A stretch of DNA of 12,018 nucleotides from Baffinella frigidus (GCA_026770585.1 MU647474.1:55039-67056), one strand, 5' to 3'; numbered from the stretch's first letter, positions 5,289 through 11,290 are shown. Made by a program: numbers and translations. The notes: a model not told the origin generated them from the letters alone.

Positions 5289-5467
5289 CCCCCTTCAAAG
5301 TCGACTACTCGAATCTCGACTGGTGGTCGCATACCACGTTTGGCAGCCTGTTAAGTTAACTACGGTCTCTAAGTTGACTGTCGAGGTGGGGTCCCTAGGG
5401 CAGTCAACTTTTGATGCCCCCCCCGCGCCACTTGCCGGGTGTAGGGTGCAGGAGGAGAGCAACGTAC

Positions 5468-5567
5468 CACGGTGCCCTGCCCCGCGACGAAACGCTGATA
5501 GTCGAGCTCCTTGTCGAACGCTCCGCCCTTCACCCCGTTCTTCGCCTGGAAAATCCGCCCATAGTAC
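5468..5567 (-). CDS. FKBP-like gene, exon 6
   Basis: The minus strand has acceptor TCCGATAG|GTACTATGGG. The first G completes a Gly codon begun in exon 5, and 33 codons follow: YYGRIFQAKNGVKGGAF, then DKELDYQRFVAGQGTV. The donor is GTG|GTACGT. This is the central FKBP region: GRIF matches the FKBP12 KKFD area (Phe36 kept, Asp37 replaced by Gln), and YQRFVAGQGTV matches FKFMLGKQEV. The YYGR and GGAFDKE insertions are typical of plastid FKBPs of secondary algae, as I recall the family. It is the only full copy; five fragments of the 3' half lie downstream and one 5' fragment lies upstream at 5648-5687. Confidence 0.85.
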
Positions 5568-5597
5568 CTATCGGAAGATGCGTTTCGGTTAGGATAT

Positions 5598-5647
5598 CCG
5601 TAGGACAAGCCTATGTCCCTACGGATGGACTACCGTAGGGTCCTACG
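5598..5647 (+). mobile_element. Mini-element B (CCGTAGGA...TCCTACG)
   Basis: A 50-bp copy of the mini-element family, next to the acceptor of exon 6. On its other side (5648-5687) is a direct copy of the first about 40 nt of exon 6, so the element sits between two copies of the same exon start. Confidence 0.7.
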
Positions 5648-5744
5648 CCCTTCACCCCGTTTTTAGCCTGAAAAATCCGCCCGTATTACGGAACCGCACC
5701 CTTTCCCCTCTCGACTTCTTTCAAACCCGAAACCCTAACTGCAG
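5648..5744 (-). pseudogene. Chimeric decayed copy: exon 4, telomeric insert, then exon 6
   Basis: The minus strand shows CTGCAGTT of exon 4, interrupted by two telomere-like units (5722-5738), then LKEVERGKGAVP (compare FKDVKKGKGVVP), then a stop, then YGRIFQAKNGVKG of exon 6. Exon 5 is absent between them and no intron remains. Mini-element B adjoins the end. Confidence 0.75.
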
Positions 5745-5767
5745 GGCGCTCACAATAAAACAATGCT

Positions 5768-5804
5768 AAAAGTTGACGGTGCTGGTACTAAACCGTTAAC
5801 TTTT
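5768..5804. mobile_element. Mini inverted-repeat element, AAAAGTTGAC ends (copy 1)
   Basis: AAAAGTTGAC at 5768-5777 faces GTTAACTTTT at 5795-5804, with GGTACT between. Similar units lie at 5869-5909 and 6056-6090. AGGGCGCTCAC occurs on both sides (5743-5753 and 5825-5835), a duplicated bit of the intron start that follows exon 5. Confidence 0.65.
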
Positions 5805-5834
5805 GGAACTGTTGGATTGTTCGAGGGCGCTCAC

Positions 5835-5864
5835 CCGATCGTGTATCCCTCCCAGTCATACACC
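5835..5864 (-). pseudogene. Partial copy of exon 5 with donor
   Basis: The minus strand reads VYDWEGYTIG and then GG|GTGAGC, exactly as in exon 5. The first part of the exon lies on the far side of the mini-element at 5869-5909. Confidence 0.8.
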
Positions 5865-5868
5865 AATT

Positions 5869-5909
5869 CCAAAAGTTGAATGTTCAGTACCAGCGTGGTC
5901 AACTTTTGG
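5869..5909. mobile_element. Mini inverted-repeat element, CCAAAAGTTGA ends (copy 2)
   Basis: CCAAAAGTTGA and TCAACTTTTGG enclose about 19 nt including AGTACCAGC. It is flanked by direct copies of an exon 5 segment: CCCTCCCAGTCAYACACC lies at 5847-5864 and 5914-5931. Confidence 0.75.
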
Positions 5910-5911
5910 CG

Positions 5912-6034
5912 TTCCCTCCCAGTCACACACCACGCGGTCTCCCACCTCCGGAACCACACCCTTCCCTTTCTCCGGAACCACACCCTCTTCCTTCTTGAAG
6001 TCTTCCAACCGCAGACCGCAATAAAAATCCGCAA
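5912..6034 (-). pseudogene. Intron-free fused copy of exons 4 and 5
   Basis: The minus strand reads GLRLEDFKKEEGVVPE, then KGKGVVPE, then VGDRVVCDWEG. The GTTCCGGAG/GTGGGAGAC junction at 5946/5945 joins exon 4 to exon 5 with no intron, exactly where the intact gene has a 271-bp telomeric intron. A GVVPE block is duplicated and the 5' part is degraded into GCGGATTTTTATT repeats. The copy ends at the mini-element at 5869-5909. Confidence 0.8.
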
Positions 6035-6055
6035 TGAAAATCCACAATAAAATCC

Positions 6056-6147
6056 AAAGTTGACTGTTGAGTACCAGCATCGTCAACTTTTACTTAAAAA
6101 ATACTCAACTTTTAAAACACTGGAGTATTTTAAAAGTAAAAGTCAAC
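6056..6147. mobile_element. Mini inverted-repeat element (copy 3) with adjoining hairpin
   Basis: AAAGTTGAC at 6056-6064 and GTCAACTTT at 6082-6090 form a third copy of the mini-element. The right end also begins a 25-bp imperfect hairpin, 6082-6106 with 6123-6147, around a 16-nt loop. Confidence 0.7.
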
Positions 6148-6182
6148 ATTTGGATTTTGTATTGGTGTCTGAGGGCGCTCAC

Positions 6183-6226
6183 CCGATCGTGTACCCCTCC
6201 CAGTCATACACCACACGGTCTCCCAC
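6183..6226 (-). CDS. FKBP-like gene, exon 5
   Basis: The minus strand has acceptor CCAAACCAG|GTGGGA and encodes VGDRVVYDWEGYTI plus GG, then donor GG|GTGAGC, a strong consensus. The GG joins the first G of exon 6, giving WEGYTIGYYGR (phase 2). It matches the beta strand GQTCVVHYTGML of FKBP12. It follows exon 4 (ends VVPT) in phase 0. The acceptor is formed at the end of a telomeric tract. Confidence 0.85.
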
Positions 6227-6230
6227 CTGG

Positions 6231-6496
6231 TTTGGGGTTCAGGGTTTAGGGTTGGGGCTCCAGGTTTAGAGTTGACGGTTTACGGTTTAGTGTTTACGGT
6301 TTGGGGTTCAGGGTTTAGGGTTTAGGTTTCAGGTTTTAGGGTTCAGGGTTCAGGGTTTAGGGTTCAGGGTTTAGGGTTTAGGGTTTAGGGTCCAGGGTTT
6401 AAGGTTTAGGTTTTAGGGTATAGGGTTTAGGGTTTAGGTTTTCGGGTTTAGGGTTTAGGGTTTAGGGTGTAGGGTTTAAGGTTTGGGGTTTAAGGA
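6231..6496 (+). repeat. Telomeric tract making up nearly all of the exon 4-5 intron
   Basis: About 260 bp of TTTAGGG with TTCAGGG, TTTGGGG and similar variants. On the sense strand the intron at 6497-6227 starts GTCCTTAAACCCC, runs as CCCTAAA repeat and ends CCCCAAACCAG. No other sequence is present in the intron. Confidence 0.9.
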
Positions 6497-6497
6497 C

Positions 6498-6573
6498 CGT
6501 CGGAACAACGCCCTTTCCCTTTTTGACGTCCTTGAACTGCAGCCCGGTTTCGGTTTCTGTGTAGTCCGCGAGC
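6498..6573 (-). CDS. FKBP-like gene, exon 4
   Basis: The minus strand has acceptor CCAATCCAG|GCTCGC. The first G completes Lys with the AA of exon 3, and 25 codons follow: LADYTETETGLQFKDVKK, then GKGVVPT. The donor is ACG|GTCCTT. T.TGLQ.KDVK.G.G is the classic start of an FKBP domain, matching plant and algal plastid FKBPs. Telomeric-repeat introns lie on both sides. Decayed copies lie at 5686-5744 and within 5912-6034. Confidence 0.85.
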
Positions 6574-6580
6574 CTGGATT

Positions 6581-6698
6581 GGGGTTTGCGGTTTAGGGTT
6601 AAGTGTTTAGTGTTTAGTGTTTAGGGTTTAGGGTTTAGGGTTTAGGAATTAGGGTTTAGGGTTTAGGGTTTAGGGTTAGGGTTTATGGTTCAGGTTTG
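6581..6698 (+). repeat. Telomeric tract making up most of the exon 3-4 intron
   Basis: About 118 bp of TTTAGGG and TTTAGTG units within a 151-bp intron (6724-6574). The sense strand starts GTGAGCC and ends AACCCCAATCCAG. CCTAAC-type variants could serve as branch sites. Confidence 0.9.
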
Positions 6699-6724
6699 AG
6701 CGTGTCAGGTTGTTGGTGGCTCAC

Positions 6725-6801
6725 TTCATGCGGGTCTTGCCGTAGTCCTTTCCCTCGAGGGCGCTCATCGGAGTGAAGTCTTTCTTCTTCGGCGTAGCCC
6801 C
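6725..6801 (-). CDS. FKBP-like gene, exon 3 (copy used in the phase-consistent chain)
   Basis: The minus strand reads AATTAG|GGGGCT, then GATPKKKDFTPMSALEG and KDYGKTRM plus AA, then donor GTGAGC. Read without splicing it appears to end in a TGA stop (ATGAAGTGA), but that stop lies inside the donor AA|GTGAGC. The AA joins the G of exon 4, giving KTRMKLADYTETETG, as expected for the segment before an FKBP domain. The start is phase 0, compatible with exon 2. A near copy at 6938-7078 has a longer 5' end; which one is used cannot be told from sequence. Confidence 0.65.
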
Positions 6802-6937
6802 CTAATTCGCAGAGCGTCCATCTACAGGATTTCTGGTACAAATCCGGACGTTTTAAACCCTAAAAGTACGAAATGGCTCTAACGCCAAGCCAGAATCTGA
6901 GATAGATTCTATCAGGTGACGGGACTAATACACTCAC

Positions 6938-7078
6938 TTCATCCTGGTCTTGCCGTAGTCCTTTCCCTCGAGGGCACTCATCGAAGTGAAGTCCTTCTTC
7001 TTCGGCCCAGTCCCCTCCGGCAGATAGTTGGCCTGCGGCTGTTGGGGCACAACGTTCGGGGAACATTTGTTTTGAGCC
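6938..7078 (-). CDS. FKBP-like gene, alternative or duplicate exon 3
   Basis: The minus strand encodes AQNKCSPNVVPQQPQANYL, then PEGTGPKKKDFTSMSALEG and KDYGKTRM plus AA, with donor GTGAGTG. Compared with 6801-6725, differences over the shared part are synonymous or conservative (P to S, T to G), so coding constraint acted on both. The 5' boundary is uncertain; 7078 is used because an AG|G lies there. The longer N-terminal part (QPQANYLPEG) recurs at 7312-7236, which argues it is genuine coding sequence. If this is the true exon 3, copy 6801-6725 is the duplicate. An exon between it and exon 2 may have been missed. Confidence 0.55.
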
Positions 7079-7235
7079 CTCGCTGGACGCTTAACGTTTA
7101 TGGTTTGACGTCAGAAGTTCAATAAAATCTCTTCACTTTGGGGCACATGCTACCATGTCAGCCTGACAGCCTCGCTCTGCCTCACTCGGGATGACTGTAA
7201 GACTATTCTCAAAGTTGACACGCTGGGTGTGCGGT

Positions 7236-7312
7236 CTTTCTTCGAGGGTGTTCTCCCCTCCGACAGATAATTGGCCTGCGGCTGTTCGGCCACGCCAAAG
7301 TCTTGGGCTGAG
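7236..7312 (-). pseudogene. Decayed copy of exon 3 5' part
   Basis: The minus strand reads AQDFGVAEQPQANYLSEG, then RTPSKKD, aligned to QPQANYLPEGTGPKKKD with a small insertion. It then runs into repeat R2. An AG (CGCTCAG|CCC) precedes it. Confidence 0.7.
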
Positions 7313-7519
7313 CGCTCAACAAAAGCCGAATTCAGCCGAATTCTGCGGATTTCTGGGCACATGCTAACGATGCCAGCCTCGCTCTGCCTCACTCAGTTTT
7401 CATAGTAACGTTGAGTCACGCTTAAGCTGGAGATGAAACACCATTTACATTGAAAATAAGACCTGTTACATCCTCGAGCGAACGCTGTAAATATTCATGG
7501 TTATTGGTCTCCGCCTGGT

Positions 7520-7684
7520 AGAGCGCTTGCGGGAAAACTTGGCCGATTTTAACGAGAATTGTTTTCAGAAATTCAGAGCTTTTGTACCAGGACGTGACAT
7601 GAAACCGGTCCATCTAAACGATTCTGGTACAAATTCTGAAAACATTTCTCGTTGAAATCGGCCAAGTTTTCCCGCAAGCGCTCT
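7520..7684. mobile_element. 165-bp foldback element
   Basis: AGAGCGCTTGCGGGAAAACT at 7520 pairs with the complement ending at 7684. Arms are about 70 bp (7520-7589) and 61 bp (7624-7684), about 90% paired, with one 9-bp gap and a loop of about 34 bp. The open frame at 7422-7613 on minus is a by-product. Confidence 0.85.
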
Positions 7685-8022
7685 AACATATAACATCCTT
7701 ATTCGTGGTCTGTTTGGAGGTTCGCGGACCCTTGCTTTCGAGCCCCCGCTGGCTTTTAAAGCCCAAGAATGTTTTCCATTATAAATTTTGTACCAAAGTT
7801 ACTACTCCGTTAACGTAAGCTTTCTGCATGAACATGCTAACGATGTCAGCCTCGCTCTGCCTCACTCAGTTTTCATAGTAACGTTGAGTCACGTTCGCGG
7901 ACCCTTGCTTCCGAGCCCCCGCTGGACGCATTAAGTTCATGGTTAGGCGGCATACGTTCGATGGAATTTCTTCACATGGGAGCACATTCATACGCTAACG
8001 GCCTGAAAATGGGGTAGTTAGG

Positions 8023-8070
8023 CATACGGCATTGCCTACGACCTCCTACAGTAGGCCGAGGGATCCTAGG
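8023..8070 (+). mobile_element. Diverged mini-element D
   Basis: CATACGGCATTGCCTAC, CCTACAGTAGG and GGATCCTAGG resemble the CCGTAGG/CCTAGG mini-element family but are diverged. Assignment is tentative. Confidence 0.4.
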
Positions 8071-8550
8071 ACCAAAAAGTCTCGGACGCATCAAGTTCAT
8101 GGTTAGACGGCATACTGCACGGAACGACTGTCTAGAATTCGGGAATTGCGGTCAGTTGACAATTATTCCCCACAAATTGGCCACTTTTGGAGAAAAATCG
8201 ATTTGTTTCTCGGGTATGATGACTTTTGACAGGGGTCCAATATCGGACCCTTATCCTTGTCGGTTGCCAGCCAGTGGTTCCTCGTAGTACGTTGAATGAA
8301 ATTTCTTCACACAGGAGCACACGCTAACATTCAAGCCTCGCTCTGCCGCACTCGGGATGACTGTCAGGACTATTCTCAAGGTGACATGCTTGGTTCGCGG
8401 TCCAAATTCGCCAAACTTTGCAGCGGGAAAGAGCGTATGGTAAGACCCAACCGGCTGAGACAGAGCTAGTAATCCCCGCTCGTCATGCAAGCGCAGCTTG
8501 CACCAGGTGCTGCAATTCTCGGAAACGAAACGAGTACCCGGGGCCCAAAC

Positions 8551-8625
8551 CTGGCAGTCCTTCCTCGAGCAGGAGTCAGCGTTGGCTGCGAGCGGCAGCA
8601 CCGCCACCCCCGCCGTCACCAACAC
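8551..8625 (-). CDS. FKBP-like gene, exon 2 (thylakoid-lumen signal)
   Basis: The minus strand has acceptor CTGCTCTCCCAG|GTGTTG and encodes VLVTAGVAVLPLAANA, then DSCSRKDCQ, with a possible donor CAG|GTTTGG. Joined in phase 0 to exon 1 it gives EERRRALQVLVTAGVAVLPL, then AANA|DS. This is a twin-arginine stretch, a hydrophobic core and an AxA peptidase site, the layout of a Tat-type lumenal transfer signal. The mature protein would start DSCSRKDC. The frame stays open below 8551 (VWAPGTRFVSENCSTWC). Its Cys spacing recalls the Cys-rich N-terminus I remember in some algal plastid FKBPs, so the exon may run further, to about 8480. Confidence 0.7.
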
Positions 8626-8855
8626 CTGGGAGAGCAGGGGCCGTTCAGAGGCGCGAGAAGAGCGGAGTGTCCTCGCTGGATCGCTGGCGTGGGAGACGGA
8701 GAAGAACAACATCCCTGAGAGGATCGCTGATCTCTCGACACGAAAGGGCAAGGTCTGGTGCCGAAAATTTCCACCAATGGACCGGCCACGTAGACATCCT
8801 TTTCGCAAAGACAGGACCCGAGAAGCCAGTGCCAAATCCCCAACAGAGTGTAGAC

Positions 8856-9020
8856 CTGCAGCGCCCGACGCCGCTCCTCATGCACCGATGACGCCCCCTG
8901 CGCCATGCGGAGCGCTCCGAGGGGCTGCGCGGCACCACGGCGGGCGAGCGTCGCCGGCATGGCCGGTGCAAACGCGGCAGCGGTGCCGATGAGGGCGAGG
9001 CAGAGGAGGTTTCGCATCAT
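8856..9020 (-). CDS. FKBP-like gene, exon 1 (start and plastid leader)
   Basis: The minus-strand ATG at 9020 (context CATCGCCATGATG) opens MMRNLLCLALIGTAAAFAPA, a signal peptide with predicted cleavage before Phe (AAA|FAP). That is the hallmark of import into red-derived secondary plastids. A basic, Ala-rich transit region follows (ATLARRGAAQPLGALRMAQG), then SSVHEERRRALQ and donor CAG|GTCTAC. An upstream in-frame Met at 9068 would add 16 Arg-rich residues before the signal peptide and is rejected for that reason. The intron at 8855-8626 is 230 bp and GC-rich, with no recognised element. No promoter element could be recognised upstream. Confidence 0.8.
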
Positions 9021-9280
9021 GGCGATGGTGGCCCTTGTACGTCGGATTCGTTGGCGGACTATTCTCAAGTTGACAGCTGTGCAAATATGTCAACTTTGGA
9101 CCCCCCGTCTCAACAAATTGTTGGCAAGCCGGTTCCTTGAATAAACCAAAGTTTTCTTAAGACAAATGTCAACCTGGCTGGGAACTCCAAAAATCCCGAG
9201 GATTTTGGGAGCGTGGGGGGGGGATGGCGTCCCATGGCGGCGTCGCACGTGAGACGCGAACCACGCTGCCTCGCCCCGGC
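9021..9280. promoter_or_regulatory. Spacer upstream of the FKBP-like gene
   Basis: It contains part of repeat R2 (9058-9100) and a small inverted repeat CTCCAAAAATC/GATTTTGGGAG (9185-9211). The position implies 5' UTR or promoter of the minus-strand gene and perhaps of a plus-strand gene. No TATA or other promoter motif can be supported. Confidence 0.3.
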
Positions 9281-9628
9281 ATGGCACGCCCGGCGGTGCT
9301 CGCGCTAGCCGCGATTCTGCTCGCGATCCCACGCTCCACTTCCCACCTGGGACCAATCCCCACGACTGGCCTCGGGGGTTGCTCTCCTGCCGCTCCACTC
9401 ACGCCGAGAGTATCAGAGGTGTCGGAACGGGTGTTGCGGTTGCATCGGCTGCACGGTGGGGGACGGGAAACGTCGGGCGAGGCAGATGGAAGTGGAGTGG
9501 GGAGATCTGCCGAGGTTCTTGCCCGCAAAAAAAACAGGCAGCTCCACATGTTCAACATCTCCCCCCGCAGCTCTGCGTGGCGTCAGTGGCGCGACGGATC
9601 TGTTCTTGAGCTAGTTGGGGTCAACTGA
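9281..9628 (+). CDS. Possible secreted-protein gene or first exon, unidentified
   Basis: ATG at 9281 opens MARPAVLALAAILLAIPRST, a good signal peptide, then HLGPIPTTGLGGCSPAAP. The frame is open to TGA at 9626-9628 (115 codons), with an internal stretch QLHMFNISPRSSAWRQWRDG. The region is GC-rich like the FKBP exons and unlike the introns. Acceptor-like sites (CCCCCCGCAG at about 9570) suggest introns could be present, so the true product may differ. No family was recognised. A further open frame follows from 9628 (MSGSQQVPRAGRTGERKGEK..., basic, Gly-rich). Competing open frames exist on minus (9169-9558, 9583-9924). Low confidence. Confidence 0.3.
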   Translation: MARPAVLALAAILLAIPRSTSHLGPIPTTGLGGCSPAAPLTPRVSEVSERVLRLHRLHGGGRETSGEADGSGVGRSAEVLARKKNRQLHMFNISPRSSAWRQWRDGSVLELVGVN

Positions 9629-9913
9629 TGAGTGGATCCCAGCAGGTGCCGCGTGCCGGGAGGACCGGGGAAAGAAAAGGCGAGAAGGCTTCTCGGATCA
9701 AGAGGAAGAAAACTGTCAAGGTGCGGGAGGAGGACGCGGGGGAAGGACACGTGGATGCTCCTCGACACGCAGGCGACGGAGGGCGCGGAGTCGCTGGGAA
9801 GGGCGGGGGCGGGAGGGGGAAGGGGAGCAGCGGCGACTTGTCTGCGCTTGAGGGGCAGATGAATGCGTGGTGCGTCTGGAAACCTATCACCAACCCTCAC
9901 GATTTCATCCGGA

Positions 9914-10055
9914 CGAGTATTCATAATGAATACGATTTCGGGGATCTCCGATCCGATTTTGGTGTATCTTGAGGCTCTTAATGAAGTCTAGATAGACGAC
10001 TGTCTTATTTATACCCCTTAAGATACACCAAAATCGTATTCATTATGAATGCTCG
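9914..10055. mobile_element. Foldback element with ATTCATAATGAAT palindromes
   Basis: The right arm AAGATACACCAAAATCG, then TATTCATTATGAAT (10019-10050), pairs with a left arm at 9918-9970. The left arm carries an extra segment of about 20 nt between ATACGATTT and GATTTTGGTGTATCTT. GAGATACACCAAATC recurs at 10280-10294. Confidence 0.75.
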
Positions 10056-10066
10056 GCGGGATTAGA

Positions 10067-10185
10067 TTGGACCAAATCGTCGATTTTAGATTTTAGATTT
10101 ACCCCTGATTTGCCCATGCAGAGACCTCCGGTCTGGGGTCTCTGCAAGGGTGAATCTCAAGTCTAAGATCGATGTTTTGGTCCAA
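10067..10185. mobile_element. 119-bp TIR element with nested hairpin
   Basis: Imperfect terminal inverted repeats of about 41 bp start TTGGACCAAA and end TTTGGTCCAA. A perfect 10-bp stem TGCAGAGACC/GGTCTCTGCA lies inside at 10117-10146. There is no coding capacity. Confidence 0.75.
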
Positions 10186-10228
10186 CCGGCAGGGTTGGTG
10201 GAACCAGCCGTCGGAAGTGATTTTGGTG

Positions 10229-10270
10229 GAGGGTTTAGGGTTTATGGTTTATGGTTTAGGCTTTAGGGTG
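10229..10270 (+). repeat. Short telomere-like tract
   Basis: GGGTTTAGGGTTTATGG and similar units, G-rich on plus. It lies outside the FKBP gene. Confidence 0.75.
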
Positions 10271-10289
10271 AATCGCCAGGAGATACACC

Positions 10290-10660
10290 AAATCTTACTT
10301 CGCCACATCTTGCCTGTCCTCTGCATTTTTCCAGCCTCAACGAATCCCAGAGCGTCCTGAATGGCGATGCACAGTCTTCCACTCTCAATCCAACTTTCGG
10401 GGTCTAGTTTCGAGACTCGCATATTCTGGGATGGTGTTTTGACACCGGGCCATGAACCAGCCCCCCCCCCTGTTTCTCGTTGACTTGAGCCGTAAGACAT
10501 TCACGTTTGAGCACTCTCTGGACGCATGAAGTGTATGGCCGTCGTCATAAGTTCATAAAAATCTAAGCATCTATTTCGCTGGGATTCACTTTTTCTGATC
10601 TCATGGAAACAGCTGTAATTTAAACCACCTTCCGCCATCCTACTTTAGACGTGACCGGGA
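10290..10660. other. Stretch with no recognised gene
   Basis: It contains a piece of repeat R1 (10505-10560) and one copy of a GGATTCACTTTTTCTGATC motif (10582-10600), seen again near 10809, 11225 and 11289. The minus open frame at 10249-10500 starts next to a telomeric tract and has no recognisable features. Confidence 0.5.
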
Positions 10661-10661
10661 G

Positions 10662-10756
10662 CAATCAAAAGTCAACTCAATTGCAGAAAACACGGAAACC
10701 CGTGTTTTCTTCCAAAAGTTGACCTCGCGGCACTGGAGAGTTGACTTTTGCGATTG
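10662..10756. mobile_element. Nested inverted-repeat element with CAAAAGTCAACTC ends
   Basis: Outer arms CAATC-AAAAGTCAACTC (10662-10677) and GAGTTGACTTTTGCGATTG (10738-10756). The inner perfect 11-bp stem is AGAAAACACGG/CCGTGTTTTCT (10685-10695/10700-10710). The ends share the AAAAGTTGAC motif of the intronic mini-elements. Confidence 0.75.
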
Positions 10757-10862
10757 ACTACCCTCAGGTCTGGCGTAGGTAGGGGCGGATTGTGTGCTAT
10801 GGTAAAGTTGGATTCGTTTTTTCTGATCGGAGGTCGCTAATGACGGAGCAAACAGAACTTGC

Positions 10863-11070
10863 TATTGTAGAAATGGGCTTCGCGCGGAATCGAGGTCAGG
10901 TCAGGAAATCAGGAAAATTTCCAAAAAATGGACTTTTATGCTATCTTAGGCATGATTTTTATCTCAAAATAGCATCTCCCACACATAAGATGACACAAAA
11001 AGGCAAAATTTTGAAAAATTGTTGCTGACCTGACCTCGTTTTTTTCCGCGCGGAGCCCATTTCGACAATA
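10863..11070. mobile_element. 208-bp MITE-C with TIRs of about 42 bp
   Basis: TATTGTAGAAATGGGCTTCG, then CGCGGAATCGAGGTCAGGTCA, faces a complementary right end with one 4-5-bp indel. The core is AT-rich and open frames across it are not credible. The outermost TA on both sides could be a TA target duplication. Confidence 0.85.
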
Positions 11071-11107
11071 TCTTAGCCTCGACATAGCTGCACCCCGGCA
11101 CAAACCC

Positions 11108-11290
11108 CACTCCTGCGATAGCAAAAACGTGACTCAAATTGAATCTGTTTCCAGATGAAATCAACCTTGATCGACACATGTCACCGAGGATTGACACAGG
11201 CCACAGAGGTCCTCTCTTTTCCCAGGGATTCACCTTCCCGACCCCTAAGATAGCATAACCATGATTCAAATCAAATCTGTTTCCGTGTGA
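11108..11290 (+). repeat. Diverged direct repeat with a period of about 130 bp
   Basis: CTGCGATAGCAAAAACGTGA, then CTCAAATTGAATCTGTTTCC (11112-11151), recurs as CTAAGATAGCATAACCATGA, then TTCAAATCAAATCTGTTTCC (11245-11284). No coding sense was recognised. Confidence 0.65.

Larger units (their letters stand above)
7071..8402 (+). repeat. Family R1: dispersed repeat of up to about 160 bp, six or more partial copies
   Basis: The core order is GAGCCCCCGCTGGACGC, then TTCATGGTTAGRCGGCATAC, then AATTTCTTCACA, then GCACATGCTAACGATGTC, then AGCCTCGCTCTGCCTCACTC, then GGGATGACTGT. Copies or parts lie at 7071-7232, 7338-7418, 7722-7760, 7822-7893, 7897-8000, 8083-8125 and 8279-8402. Another part lies at 10505-10560. 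On the minus strand its head (CGTCCAGCG.GGGCTC) overlaps the 5' edge of exon 3, so these look like duplicated exon-flanking intron pieces. No other gene is seen in this stretch. Confidence 0.65.

Noticed and set aside
6719-6945. Protein C-terminus ending KDYGKTRMK with a TGA stop, twice
   Set aside because: The TGA lies inside a strong donor (AA|GTGAGT and AA|GTGAGC), and the downstream exon continues the FKBP domain in matching phase.
8251-8835. 194-codon minus-strand open frame as an unspliced gene
   Set aside because: Its first 70 codons are intron 1, and its last part lies in repeats R1 and R2. Only the segment from 8625 to about 8551 (perhaps to 8480) has coding features.
8616-9068. Single 150-codon minus-strand protein starting at 9068
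   Set aside because: The first 16 residues are Arg-rich and precede the signal peptide, and the frame beyond 8856 loses coding character. A donor at 8855 and exon 2 at 8625 explain the sequence better.
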